The notes below the pieces were generated by a model that did no database searches, was not told the DNA's origin, and saw only the letters and a program-made list of their open reading frames with translations. 54,406 bases of DNA, taken from the NCBI GenBank assembly GCA_945870035.1, contig CAMBQQ010000009.1:1-54406 (forward strand). Reading direction: 5' to 3'. Below, in pieces: positions 1 through 7,738 of this stretch. Source of the DNA: Rhizobium sp. Q54. Lineage in GTDB: Bacteria > Pseudomonadota > Alphaproteobacteria > Rhizobiales > Xanthobacteraceae. The number at the start of each line of letters is the position of its first letter. Within the stretch, counting starts at the first letter, position 1. The position numbers were made by a program, and so were the translations under genes.

Positions 1-68
1 AGCGGATCGCCTTTCGCCGATAGTGCCGCCAGCCGATTATCCGCATCGAAAAATCCGAGCTGCCCCAT
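1..68 (-). mobile_element. IS5-family transposase, N-terminal fragment cut by the window edge
   Basis: The minus-strand frame starts at an ATG at 68 and reads MGQLGFFDADNRLAALSAKG, then runs off the window. This opening (GFFD, then RLxxLSxKGDPL) is typical of IS5-family DDE transposases. A Shine-Dalgarno-like AGGAGA (75-80) precedes the start. Only about 22 residues are visible, so it cannot be judged whether the gene is intact. The terminal inverted repeat should lie within roughly 100 bases upstream, but I could not recognise it. Confidence 0.75.
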
Positions 69-269
69 CGTCAGTCTCCTAGAATCATGCCGTCAGGGCA
101 GCAGACTCGCACGGGGCCGAGGGGCATGCTATTTTTCGAGGTGCCCATATCTATTCCTTGGTGAGATAGCGCGGATCCGCGACCTTCAGGCGCCCTCAGA
201 ATAGTGCATAGAACGCTATGTCCCGTGGCCCTGGGCGCGGGGACGAACGGAGAATGGTCTGCGCTTGTC

Positions 270-1151
270 TCAATCCTTCTTGGTCGATTGATACCAATCC
301 AGAATCTGCTCGCCGTTCCAGTGCACCACACCCTCGTGGCCATTCACATAATCGTAGATCGCCTCGAGATATTTCATGCGGTGCGGCTGTCCTGAGATGT
401 AGGGGTGGATGGCCAGCGCCACGAACTTCGCACGCGTCGCGCTTTCGGCATAAAGCCGGTCGAACTGGTCCTTGACCAGTTGCAGCAGGTAGTCGCTGTT
501 GTGGTGCTGCACCAGCATCACCGGAATGTCGTTCAGCTCGATCGTGTAGGGCAAGGTCACCAGCGGGCCGTTGGCGGTCTTGATCGTGGTCGGCTCGTCG
601 TCATAGGCCCAGTCGCCGATATATTTGACGCCGGCCCCGGTCAAAAGATCGGGCGTTTCCAGCGTTTGCGTCAGGCCGGGGCCGAGCCAGCCGACCGGGC
701 GTTTTCCCGTAAACTTCTCCATGATGTCCATCGAGCGATGGATCATCGCCTTCTGGTCCGCTTCCTTGTGGATCGGGCCCTGCTCATAGGCATGTCCCAT
801 GAATTCCCAGCCGGCGTCGCGGGCTTCAGCAGCGACGCGCGGATAGTCCTCGCAGATGCGCGCATTGGCCGAGAGCGTCGGCTTGATGCCGAGCCGCTTG
901 AACAGTTCGAAGAAGCGCCAGCAGCCGACGCGCATGCCGTATTCGTGCCAGGCCCAGTGCACCACGTCCGGCATCAGCGGCACGCCGGTCGGCGCGGGGA
1001 GTTGCTGCCGCGCCATTGGCTTGCCGATGTCCCAGACCTCATAGTTGACGATGGTCCAGAACACGATGCGCGCCTTGCCGGGCAGCTTGAGCGGCGGCCG
1101 GTCGACGATGGCGGAATAGTCGCTGCGTTCGCGCGGGATCATGGGGGGCAT
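270..1151 (-). CDS. Polysaccharide deacetylase / allantoinase-like (PuuE-type) hydrolase
   Basis: This 293-residue protein has no signal peptide, so it is probably cytoplasmic. The length and the order of motifs fit the NodB-fold polysaccharide deacetylases of the PuuE/allantoinase-like group: a central segment on keeping the target at bay (GWEFMGHAYEQGP, about residues 115-127), a GWLGPGL...ETPDLL turn, and a late AIHPYISGQPHRMKYLE motif near residue 250. Such enzymes hydrolyse amides, including cyclic ones, and many members act on small molecules rather than sugars. AAGGAG lies 6 bases before the ATG. It starts 12 bases after the livF stop and is the last gene of a HAAT transporter operon, so its substrate or product is probably what that transporter imports. 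The substrate is unknown. Confidence 0.8.
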   Translation of the reverse strand: MPPMIPRERSDYSAIVDRPPLKLPGKARIVFWTIVNYEVWDIGKPMARQQLPAPTGVPLMPDVVHWAWHEYGMRVGCWRFFELFKRLGIKPTLSANARICEDYPRVAAEARDAGWEFMGHAYEQGPIHKEADQKAMIHRSMDIMEKFTGKRPVGWLGPGLTQTLETPDLLTGAGVKYIGDWAYDDEPTTIKTANGPLVTLPYTIELNDIPVMLVQHHNSDYLLQLVKDQFDRLYAESATRAKFVALAIHPYISGQPHRMKYLEAIYDYVNGHEGVVHWNGEQILDWYQSTKKD

Positions 1152-1163
1152 CGCGGGCTCCTT

Positions 1164-1892
1164 CTAAGGCGTCGCGGCGACGCGCAAGCCGACCAGCCGT
1201 TCCAACGTCGCGGTGTCATTCTGCAACTGCGCCGACCCGGCGCGATGTGCGATGGCGCCGCGTTCGAGCACGACGGCATCGGCGGTCAGTTCGAGCGCCA
1301 CTTCGGTGTGCTGCTCGACCAGCACGATGGCGATCTTGCGGCTCGACAGCATCAGTTTCACCGCCGCGATCAACTCGTCGACGATCACCGGCGCGAGACC
1401 CTCGAAGGGCTCGTCGAGCAGCAGCAGCGACGGATTGGTCATCAGGGCGCGCGCGATCGCCAGCATCTGCTGTTCGCCGCCGGACAACTGATTGCCCATG
1501 TTGCGCTTGCGCTCATTGAGGCGCGGAAACAGCGCGTAGATGCTCGCAAGCGTCCAGTCGCCGGGCCGCGCTGCCACCGTGAGGTTTTCCTCCACCGTCA
1601 GCGACGGGAAGATCTCGCGCTCCTGCGCCACCCAGGCCAGTCCATTTGAGGCGCGCCAGTGCGGCGGCTGCTTCGAGATATCCTTGCCGCGCCAGTAAAC
1701 ATGGCCGGCGCGCATCTGCGTGAAGCCCATGATGGTGAGCAGCAACGTCGACTTGCCGACGCCGTTGCGGCCGAGCACGGCGAGCGAGCCGTGCTCCGGC
1801 AATTCCAGCGATACGTCGTGCAGCACAACGGCGTCGCCGTAACCGGCGGTGACCTGCTGCAGTTTGAGCAAGGCGTCAGCCAAAATAATCAC
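1164..1892 (-). CDS. livF: HAAT ABC transporter ATP-binding protein LivF (operon 1)
   Basis: This 242-residue ATPase of the branched-chain-amino-acid family sits on the cytoplasmic face and pairs with LivG to drive LivHM. It shows Walker A GRNGVGKST, signature LSGGEQQMLAIARAL and Walker B LLLLDEPFEG. The initiation codon is probably a GTG at 1892 overlapping the livG stop (GTGA), which implies translational coupling; no better-placed ATG exists. LivF-type proteins bind amino acids or small organic acids only through their partners, so the substrate cannot be read from this subunit. Confidence 0.93.
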   Translation of the reverse strand: MIILADALLKLQQVTAGYGDAVVLHDVSLELPEHGSLAVLGRNGVGKSTLLLTIMGFTQMRAGHVYWRGKDISKQPPHWRASNGLAWVAQEREIFPSLTVEENLTVAARPGDWTLASIYALFPRLNERKRNMGNQLSGGEQQMLAIARALMTNPSLLLLDEPFEGLAPVIVDELIAAVKLMLSSRKIAIVLVEQHTEVALELTADAVVLERGAIAHRAGSAQLQNDTATLERLVGLRVAATP

Positions 1893-2668
1893 CCATGATG
1901 GCGCTTCCCGAGATAGACTTCGCGCACGCCCGGATCGGCGGCGATCTCTGCCGGCGAACCTTCAGTGAACACCGCGCCGCCGACCAGCACGATGATGTGC
2001 GTGGCGAAGCGGAACACGACATGCATGTCGTGCTCGATGAACAAAAGCGTCAAATCGTTCGAAAGGCTGGCGACGACTTCAAAAATGTCGCCGGATTCTT
2101 CCTGCGGCACGCCGGCCGCCGGCTCGTCGAGCAGCAGCACTTTCGGCTTGGTCGCCAGTGCCAGCGCGATTTCCAGCAGCCGCTGGCGGCCATAGGGCAG
2201 TTCGCGCGTCGGCTGATAGGCGCAGTCGCCGAGCTTGAGCCTGACCAGAATGTCGTAGGCCTCCTCGATCGCGTCCTTGTTGACGGCGATGTTCTGCCAG
2301 AAGCGCGGCGAAATCCCGCGCCGTTCGCACACCGCGAGCGTCACCGCCTCGAGCGGATTGAGATGCGCGAACAACGAATTGATCTGGAACGTGCGCGCCA
2401 GGCCGAGCTTGACGCGCGCCTGCGGGCTCAAGTCAGTGATGTCCTGGCCGCCGAGCATGATCTGCCCCGCATTGGGCGCCAGCATGCCGGTCATCAGATT
2501 GATCAACGTGGTCTTGCCGGCGCCGTTCGGCCCGATCAGGGCATAGCGCGCGCCGACCGGCAGATTGAGTTCGATGTCGCGCGCGACAACGAGCGAGCCG
2601 AACGAGCGCGACAGCCCGCGCGTGGATAACGCAAATCCCGCCGAAGCGCTGGTATCGATGGCGCTCAT
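1889..2668 (-). CDS. livG: HAAT ABC transporter ATP-binding protein LivG (operon 1)
   Basis: A 259-residue ATPase. It carries Walker A GPNGAGKTT, the LivG-style degenerate signature (LPYGRQRLLEIALAL in place of LSGGQ), Walker B VLLLDEPAAG and the H-loop FIEHDM. The ATG at 2668 overlaps the livM stop by 4 bases (ATGA). The same frame stays open far upstream into livM, but that is only the high-GC antisense-free bias: the protein family begins near this ATG. It works with the downstream LivF as the ATPase pair of the importer. Confidence 0.93.
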   Translation of the reverse strand: MSAIDTSASAGFALSTRGLSRSFGSLVVARDIELNLPVGARYALIGPNGAGKTTLINLMTGMLAPNAGQIMLGGQDITDLSPQARVKLGLARTFQINSLFAHLNPLEAVTLAVCERRGISPRFWQNIAVNKDAIEEAYDILVRLKLGDCAYQPTRELPYGRQRLLEIALALATKPKVLLLDEPAAGVPQEESGDIFEVVASLSNDLTLLFIEHDMHVVFRFATHIIVLVGGAVFTEGSPAEIAADPGVREVYLGKRHHG

Positions 2669-3651
2669 TTGCGCCTCCAGCGTGCGACGATGGCCGACAG
2701 CCCGCCGAGAATGCCGTTCGGCAGGAACATCACCACCGCGACCAGCAGCACGCCGATCCAGAAATACCAGAACTGCGGTGCGATGCCGGAGAATTGGTCG
2801 CGCGCGATCATGAAGATCGCCGCGCCAATCAGGCCGCCATACAGCCGTCCGGCGCCGCCGAGCACCAGCATCACCAAGACGTCGGCGGAACGCTGGAAGC
2901 TGATCGATTCGAGCGAGGCGCTGTTGGTGGTCTGCGTCAGCAGCGCGCCGCAAATGCCGGCGATGACGGCGGCGATGGTGTAGGCCTTGCGGATATGGGC
3001 GCGGCTGTCGGCGCCGATCGCCGGCATCCGGTTGAAGTTCTCGCGGATGCCGCGCAGCGCCAGCCCGAACGGCGAATGAATCAGCCGCCGGGCGCACAGG
3101 AACACGATGAACAGCACCCCCAGCGAATAGGCGTAAGCCGTCTTGCCATAGAGATCGAAGCGGAACAGGCCGAACACCGGATCGGTGCGCGCGCCCTGAA
3201 AGCCGTCGCTGCCGCCGGTCAGCCAGTGCGCGCTGTTCGCCACTTCGTGCGCCAACAGGCCGAGGCCGAGCGTGATCATGATCAGCGGCAAATGGCGGAA
3301 GCGCGAGATGATGAACGAGGTCGCATAGCCGAACAGGCCGGCCAAAGTCGCCGCGACCAGCAGGCCGGAGAACGGTTCGCCCCAGACGAACTTGGAGAAC
3401 AGGCCGGCGCTGTAGGCGCCGATGCCGAAGAACGCCGCGTGTCCGAGCGACACCACGCCGGCATAACCGAGGATGATATCGAGCGACAACGCGAACAGCG
3501 CAGTGATGGCGATCTGGCTGGCCAGCGACAGATAGTTCGGAAACACCAGGAACGGCAGCAGCGTCGCCAGCCAGAACATGATTTCCAGCGGATGCCAGTC
3601 TGTGCGCGCCAGCAGATAGCCTTGGGGGGTGAGCGGTGTCGGGTTGGCCAT
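2665..3651 (-). CDS. livM: HAAT ABC transporter permease LivM (operon 1)
   Basis: This 328-residue inner-membrane permease has about ten hydrophobic segments. The LivM hallmarks are GYAGVVSLGHAAFFGIGAYS near residue 65, the loop with ALRGIRENFNRMPAIG, and a C-terminal segment ending in FLPNGILGG. It pairs with LivH to form the translocation channel. The stop overlaps livG, and only one base separates it from the upstream livH stop, so the genes are co-transcribed. Confidence 0.93.
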   Translation of the reverse strand: MANPTPLTPQGYLLARTDWHPLEIMFWLATLLPFLVFPNYLSLASQIAITALFALSLDIILGYAGVVSLGHAAFFGIGAYSAGLFSKFVWGEPFSGLLVAATLAGLFGYATSFIISRFRHLPLIMITLGLGLLAHEVANSAHWLTGGSDGFQGARTDPVFGLFRFDLYGKTAYAYSLGVLFIVFLCARRLIHSPFGLALRGIRENFNRMPAIGADSRAHIRKAYTIAAVIAGICGALLTQTTNSASLESISFQRSADVLVMLVLGGAGRLYGGLIGAAIFMIARDQFSGIAPQFWYFWIGVLLVAVVMFLPNGILGGLSAIVARWRRK

Positions 3652-3652
3652 G

Positions 3653-4516
3653 TCAGCGTTTCCCGAACAGGCCGGCCGGTTTCCACATCAGCACCACCAC
3701 CATCACCAGATAGATGAGGAAGGCGCCAAGCTCGGGCACGTAATATTTGCCGGCAATGTCGCTGATGCCGATCAGCATGGCGGCGGCGAACGATCCGGCG
3801 ATCGAGCCTAAGCCCCCGACCGAGACGACGATCAGCACATAGACGAGATACGTGAAGGAGAAATTCGGATCGAGGCCGACGATCTCGATCGCCAGCGAAC
3901 CGCCGAGGCCCGCGAGGCCGGAGCCGAGCGCGAAGGTCGAGGCGAAGGTCCAGTCGACATCGATGCCGAGGCCGCGCGCCATGCGCTGGTTATCGACCGA
4001 GGCGCGCACCTGCGCGCCGAAGCGGGTGTATTCCAGCCCGATCACCATCGCCAGGGTCACCAGCAGCGCGACGGCAATCAGGAACAGCCGGTATTTGCCG
4101 AGACCGATTCCGAAAAAGTCGATCGAGCCGCGCAAAGCCGCCGGCGTTGCGATCGGCTGCTGAATGGTGCCGAAAATGTAAGCCGCGACCGACACGGAAA
4201 TGAACGCCAGCCCGATGGTCAGCAGCACCTGGTCGAGATCGCTGGCGCGGTACAGCCGCCGGTACAGCAGGCGTTCCAGCACGACGCTGGTGACCGCGGC
4301 GGCGATGAAGGAGATCGGTAAAGTCGCCAGAAACGGCCAGCCGAAAATATTGACCAAGGTGACGGTGACGTAGCCGCCGAGCATGGCGAAGGCGCAATGC
4401 GCCAGATTGACGAAATTCATCAGGCCGAGCGTCACCGACAGCCCGACCGACAGCACGAACAGCAGCATCCCGTAGGCAATACCGTCGAACAGGACACCGA
4501 AAATGGGAGGAAGCAT
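3653..4516 (-). CDS. livH: HAAT ABC transporter permease LivH (operon 1)
   Basis: This 287-residue inner-membrane permease shows the LivH signature near the N-terminus (GLMNFVNLAHCAFAMLGGY), the loop RASVDNQRMARGLGID and the C-terminal LMWKPAGLFGKR. The ATG at 4516 follows TTCCTCC-complementary sequence (GGAGGAAGC). It lies 199 bases after its binding-protein gene; that gap holds a palindromic repeat pair (4550-4640). Confidence 0.93.
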   Translation of the reverse strand: MLPPIFGVLFDGIAYGMLLFVLSVGLSVTLGLMNFVNLAHCAFAMLGGYVTVTLVNIFGWPFLATLPISFIAAAVTSVVLERLLYRRLYRASDLDQVLLTIGLAFISVSVAAYIFGTIQQPIATPAALRGSIDFFGIGLGKYRLFLIAVALLVTLAMVIGLEYTRFGAQVRASVDNQRMARGLGIDVDWTFASTFALGSGLAGLGGSLAIEIVGLDPNFSFTYLVYVLIVVSVGGLGSIAGSFAAAMLIGISDIAGKYYVPELGAFLIYLVMVVVLMWKPAGLFGKR

Positions 4517-4549
4517 GACGGCCTTGCTTGTAACTTGATCCGCGCTATT

Positions 4550-4640
4550 TCCGCTTATCCCTGCGTAAGCAGGGATCCAGAACCAGGAAGAAGAACTTCA
4601 CGACTATAACTGGATTCCCGCTTGCGCGGGAATGAGCGGA
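4550..4640. repeat. REP-like palindrome pair between binding-protein and livH genes
   Basis: Two short hairpins lie side by side: CCCTGC/GCAGGG around a GTAA loop (4559-4574) and ATTCCCGC/GCGGGAAT around TTGC (4614-4633). The second core matches the widespread proteobacterial 'attcccgc-loop-gcgggaat' extragenic palindrome. The pair sits in the transcript between a binding-protein gene and its permease genes, a place where such elements are known (for example malE-malF) to stabilise upstream mRNA or attenuate downstream expression. Confidence 0.75.
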
Positions 4641-4715
4641 GTTTGTAGCACAATTTGCAAATGGGGCGACCGTATCGGCCGCCCCATCCGGCAACATCTC
4701 GCTGAAAGCCCCGGC

Positions 4716-5885
4716 CTACTTATGCGTCGGGTCCTTGACGTTTTCGACCTTGTCGAAATCGACATTGACAATCGCGCCGCCGACCTTCTCGACCCTGCGG
4801 ATATAGACGGTCTGGATGATGTCGCGGGTCGCCGGATCGATCGAGATCGGTCCGCGCGGGCTTTCCCACTTCATGCCCTTGGCGGCTGCAACGAGCGAAT
4901 CGCCGTCCGTCTTGCCGCCGGTCTTCTTCAGCGCTTCGTAGATCAAATGCATGCCGTCATAGCCGCCGACCGCGAAGAAGTCGGGGTTGCGCTTGAACTC
5001 GTCGTTGAACGCCTTGACGAAGGCGGCATTGTTCTTGGTCTTGAGGTTGTAATCGTAATGCCAGGCCGACAGGCGGCCGAGCGACACATCGCCCATCGCC
5101 TTGATGGCCTGTTCGTCGACCGCTTCGCCGGTCGACATGATCTTGACCTTGGCCGGGTCGAGGCCGCGTTCGGCGAATGCCTTGCCGATGGCCGCCGGCT
5201 GGGCGCCGCCCGGCACGAACACGAAGATCGATTCCGGGTTGAGATCCTTGGCGCGCTGGATGAACGCCGAGAAATCCGGATTGGCGATCGGCATGCGCAC
5301 CGAACCGATGATCTCGCCGCCCGCCGCCTTGAAGGCGCGCTGGAAAGCGCCTTCGGCGTCGATGCCGGGACCGAAATCGCTGACCATGGTGTAGGCCTTC
5401 TTGGCGCCGCCCTTGGTCGCCATCCAGGTGCCGGCGGTTTCGCCGATCTGCGGCAGGGTCAGCGACACGCGCACGATGTAGGGCGAGCGCTCGGTGATGA
5501 TCGAGGTGGCCGCATTCATATCGACCATCAGCTTCTTGGCTTCGGTGGCGACGCTGGCGGCGCCCAGCGCCTCAGGCGTCAGCGTGAAGCCGGCCAGGAT
5601 GTCGACGTTGTCGCGTACCACCAGTTCCTGCGCCAGGCGCTTGGCGACGTCCGGGTTCGGACCGCCGGTGTCCTTGCGGATGATTTCGATTTTCTTGCCG
5701 GCGACGGTGTCGCCGTGCTGCTTCATGTACAGCTTGATGCCGTTGTCGATCTGGGCCGCGGTGTCGGCGAACTGGCCGGAATAGGCGCTGATGACGCCGA
5801 TCTTGACGGTACCCTGGGCGCCGGCGGCATTTGGCAAAGCGGCCGCCGCGAGCAGTGCAGCAGCAGCGATAATCGAACGTTTCAT
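4716..5885 (-). CDS. HAAT ABC transporter substrate-binding protein (operon 1)
   Basis: A 389-residue periplasmic binding protein of the LivK/type-1 fold. A signal peptide of about 23 residues (MKRS, Ala/Leu-rich core, AGA cleavage) is followed by the mature start QGTVKIGVISAYSGQFADT, typical of the Peripla_BP_6 family. The family motif GGxNPDVAKRLAQELV is also present (about 75-90). The ATG at 5885 is preferred over the in-frame TTG at 5891 because GGGGAGGA then has correct spacing. First gene of the operon; the ligand is probably an aromatic or other small organic acid, but the sequence does not fix it. Confidence 0.93.
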   Translation of the reverse strand: MKRSIIAAAALLAAAALPNAAGAQGTVKIGVISAYSGQFADTAAQIDNGIKLYMKQHGDTVAGKKIEIIRKDTGGPNPDVAKRLAQELVVRDNVDILAGFTLTPEALGAASVATEAKKLMVDMNAATSIITERSPYIVRVSLTLPQIGETAGTWMATKGGAKKAYTMVSDFGPGIDAEGAFQRAFKAAGGEIIGSVRMPIANPDFSAFIQRAKDLNPESIFVFVPGGAQPAAIGKAFAERGLDPAKVKIMSTGEAVDEQAIKAMGDVSLGRLSAWHYDYNLKTKNNAAFVKAFNDEFKRNPDFFAVGGYDGMHLIYEALKKTGGKTDGDSLVAAAKGMKWESPRGPISIDPATRDIIQTVYIRRVEKVGGAIVNVDFDKVENVKDPTHK

Positions 5886-5984
5886 GGTCAATCCTCCCCT
5901 GCGATACCCTTATGCGTATCGTTGGCGGATAGAATGCCCGACCTTGGCCCAGAAGAAAAGCGACTCAGTGTCCCGGGCGCGGTG

Positions 5985-6140
5985 CTTCCTTATCCCTCCC
6001 CGGTAACGGGGAGGGTGGACGCGAGCATTTGCGAGCGGCCGGGTGGGGCGATGTTCACGAATATCGCCTGCAAAACCCCACCCGGCTCCGCGCTATCGCG
6101 CAGAGCCACCCTCCCCCTTCGGGGGAGGGATAAGAAGCGA
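5985..6140. repeat. Long nested inverted repeat (CTCCCC family), copy 1
   Basis: Outer arms of about 30 bases are near-perfect inverted copies (5988-6017 against 6107-6136: CTTATCCCTCCCC... versus ...GGGGAGGGATAAG), and each arm is itself a short hairpin. Inner arms GGGTGGGG and CCCCACCC nest inside. The same architecture recurs at 13738-13886 and 17855-17970. Here it lies between the promoter side of the binding-protein operon and the end of the NMT1-like gene. No coding content. Confidence 0.8.
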
Positions 6141-6161
6141 GGCTCGGCGCTTTGTGTTCCC

Positions 6162-7031
6162 TTACCCTAAAGTCAGGGTCGCCCGCTCGTACTGGCCGCT
6201 GCCCATGCCGCCTTCCGGGAAGATCCCGTGGGCAGCGATCCACTCGAAGGACTCCTCATAGGTTTCTCTGGTGTAGGGCTCGAACACCAGCCGCTCGCCG
6301 GGGCCCCAGCGCCTTGTGTCCATCTTGGCGTGGAAGCGGTCGGGGAATTCCTTTTTGTAGTAGTGCGTATAGAGCTCCGGCCGCAGATCGATGTCGCGCT
6401 GCGCCTTGCGCAGGGCGCGGAAAAACTTGCGCAGGTCTTCCTTGTCGGGGTCGCCATGGATCATGGTGCCGATCATGAAGGTGGCGTCGATCACCTTGCG
6501 GTAGCCGAGCTGCTCGGCGAAATAATACGGCCCGTTGAACAAATGCACCGCCGGCGCCTCGCCGTCGAACAGATGCTCCATGCGCTTGAACAGCATGCCG
6601 GTCTCGTAGCGCAGGTTGATCTGTTCCGGCTTGAGATAGGATTCCAGCGCCTGCACCGACGCATAATGGCTGCCGGACTGATAGCCGACCGACACCGGCA
6701 CGCCGGCGAGGTCTTCCGGCGTCATGATCTTGGAATCGGGCGGCACGAAAATGCCCGCCGGCGCCACCGAATAGACGTCGGTCATCATGCGGCCATGGCC
6801 GTTCGAGGCGGCGACGTTGACGGTCCAGTGGCAGGCGCAGGATACGCTGGCCTTGCGGCCTTCCTCGAAAGACTGGAACGCGCCTTTCGAGCCCTTGTCG
6901 TGCTGCTTGCCGTCGCTCGAGCGCATCAGCTCGCGGAATTCGTAATCGAGCCCTTCCTGGCGGAAGTAGTCCTTCTCCTCGGCGACCCATTCCTGCAAAC
7001 GGAAATGCGGTTCGATGACGAACTTGGCCAT
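6162..7031 (-). CDS. NMT1/THI5-like type-2 periplasmic-binding-fold protein without a signal peptide
   Basis: This 289-residue protein resembles NMT1/THI5 and SsuA-type binding proteins: a domain-1 start (KFVIEPHFRLQEWVAEEKDYF), the region MTPEDLAGVPVSVGYQSGSHY (about 103-123) that binds ligand in the family, and a C-terminal helical part. No signal peptide is visible, so it is probably cytoplasmic, like the enzymatic members (4,5-dihydroxyphthalate decarboxylase, Thi5). It has an unusual CACH cluster (Cys65, Cys67, His68). The ATG at 7031 is chosen over an upstream in-frame start at 7079 because the family opening begins here and GGGAAG precedes it. No permease or ATPase is adjacent, which also argues against transport. 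Role unknown. Confidence 0.7.
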   Translation of the reverse strand: MAKFVIEPHFRLQEWVAEEKDYFRQEGLDYEFRELMRSSDGKQHDKGSKGAFQSFEEGRKASVSCACHWTVNVAASNGHGRMMTDVYSVAPAGIFVPPDSKIMTPEDLAGVPVSVGYQSGSHYASVQALESYLKPEQINLRYETGMLFKRMEHLFDGEAPAVHLFNGPYYFAEQLGYRKVIDATFMIGTMIHGDPDKEDLRKFFRALRKAQRDIDLRPELYTHYYKKEFPDRFHAKMDTRRWGPGERLVFEPYTRETYEESFEWIAAHGIFPEGGMGSGQYERATLTLG

Positions 7032-7134
7032 GGTGTTTCTTCCCGGATTTTTATTGTCGGTTTCAATCGCAACAGCCAAGGATCATGCGGCGGCCCGCCG
7101 GTTCCGGCAACGGGCATTTTTTCTTTAAGCCCGC

Positions 7135-7163
7135 TTGACCAATCTATCATCCTATGCTTTTAT
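7135..7163 (+). promoter_or_regulatory. Candidate sigma-70 promoter reading into the multi-hairpin element
   Basis: TTGACC (7135-7140), a 17-base spacer and TTTTAT (7158-7163). The match is moderate, five of six and four of six positions. Transcription would start near 7170 and run through the inverted repeats at 7180-7490. Its position, pointing into a stretch with no gene, is the reason to list it. Confidence 0.35.
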
Positions 7164-7164
7164 G

Positions 7165-7490
7165 CCTCGTCTGGTCCGGTCGGGGGCGTCTTCGCGAGGC
7201 GTCTTGAAGACGGGACTGGATGCGGTGCCTGCGGGCTTAGGGAAACGCAACCCTTGGCCCCCGGGCGGCGCCGGACCCCGCCCGCAGGCACTATGACCTG
7301 CCGCGAGGAGCTCGCTGATTGTGCGAAGCAGATTAAGGAAGCTCGCCGCCAGAAGCGCGGCCCGGACGCCGGAAGACACCGCCATGGAGCGCCGCGGGGC
7401 GCAGCGTCCTTCGCCAGAGGGCGCGCGCACCGCGAGGTGCGAGTGATGTGGCGCCACGCGGCGCTCCATCCCCCGGCATTCTTGCCGGGA
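7165..7490. other. Non-coding stretch with at least five hairpins (possible structured RNA or dispersed repeat)
   Basis: This is most of the 707-base gap between two minus-strand genes (7032-7738). Inverted repeats seen: a GTCTTC.../...GAAGAC stem near 7187-7211; a perfect 12-base pair GTGCCTGCGGGC (7225-7236) with GCCCGCAGGCAC (7280-7291); a perfect 13-base pair ATGGAGCGCCGCG (7384-7396) with its complement (7457-7469); GCACC-GCGA-GGTGC (7427-7440) nested inside it; and CCCGGC/GCCGGG (7472-7489). Open frames on both strands here have no codon-bias or ribosome-site support and I treat them as spurious. Nothing else was recognised in 7032-7134 or 7491-7610. It could be a small RNA, or a repeat carried by related genomes. 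Confidence 0.5.
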
Positions 7491-7610
7491 GCGGAATAGG
7501 AAGACCGGCGTCCCCGCGCCGCTAATAACAGGGGCGATGACGCGCGACTGAAATCATCCGGGCTGTTTGAAAATTGAATCGGGGATGCGACGGCGAATGC
7601 GGCACATTCA

Positions 7611-7732
7611 TTGTCGCCCCCGCGAAGGCGGGGACCCATACGCCGTGTCGAAGCTCGTGGCGAAGAAGGTAACCGCCTGCGTGCATATTAAAATGCACGG
7701 ACTATGGGTCCCCGCCTTCGCGGGGACGACAG
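7611..7732. repeat. Inverted pair of GTCCCCGC-CTTC-GCGGGGAC palindromes
   Basis: Two copies of a REP-type palindrome face each other: CCCCGC/GCGGGG around GAAG (7618-7633) and GTCCCCGC/GCGGGGAC around CTTC (7708-7727). Flanks extend the symmetry to arms of about 29 bases (7611-7640 against 7704-7732) with 63 bases between. A smaller TGCAT...ATGCA repeat sits in the middle. The same core recurs at 43611-43630. It lies 6 bases beyond the stop of the amidohydrolase gene and could end its transcription. Confidence 0.8.
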
Positions 7733-7738
7733 CGATTA

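Noticed and set aside
405-1649. A 414-codon open frame on the plus strand, opposite the deacetylase and livF genes
   Set aside because: It spans two well-supported genes on the other strand, is rich in Arg/His/Asp/Val as expected for an antisense frame in GC-rich DNA, and has no ribosome site or family resemblance.
5886-5891. TTG start for the first binding-protein gene, two codons before the ATG
   Set aside because: The Shine-Dalgarno sequence is too close to the TTG and well spaced for the ATG.
4632-6170. A 512-codon plus-strand frame opposite the first binding-protein gene
   Set aside because: Antisense shadow: the minus strand encodes a clear binding protein with signal peptide, and this frame also runs through the repeat at 5985-6140.
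7152-7469. A 105-codon minus-strand frame (and a longer one at 7160-7639) in the intergenic hairpin element
   Set aside because: The frames follow the inverted repeats, have no ribosome site and overlap each other; I treat the DNA as a structured or repeated element instead. Conservation with codon-like changes would reopen this.
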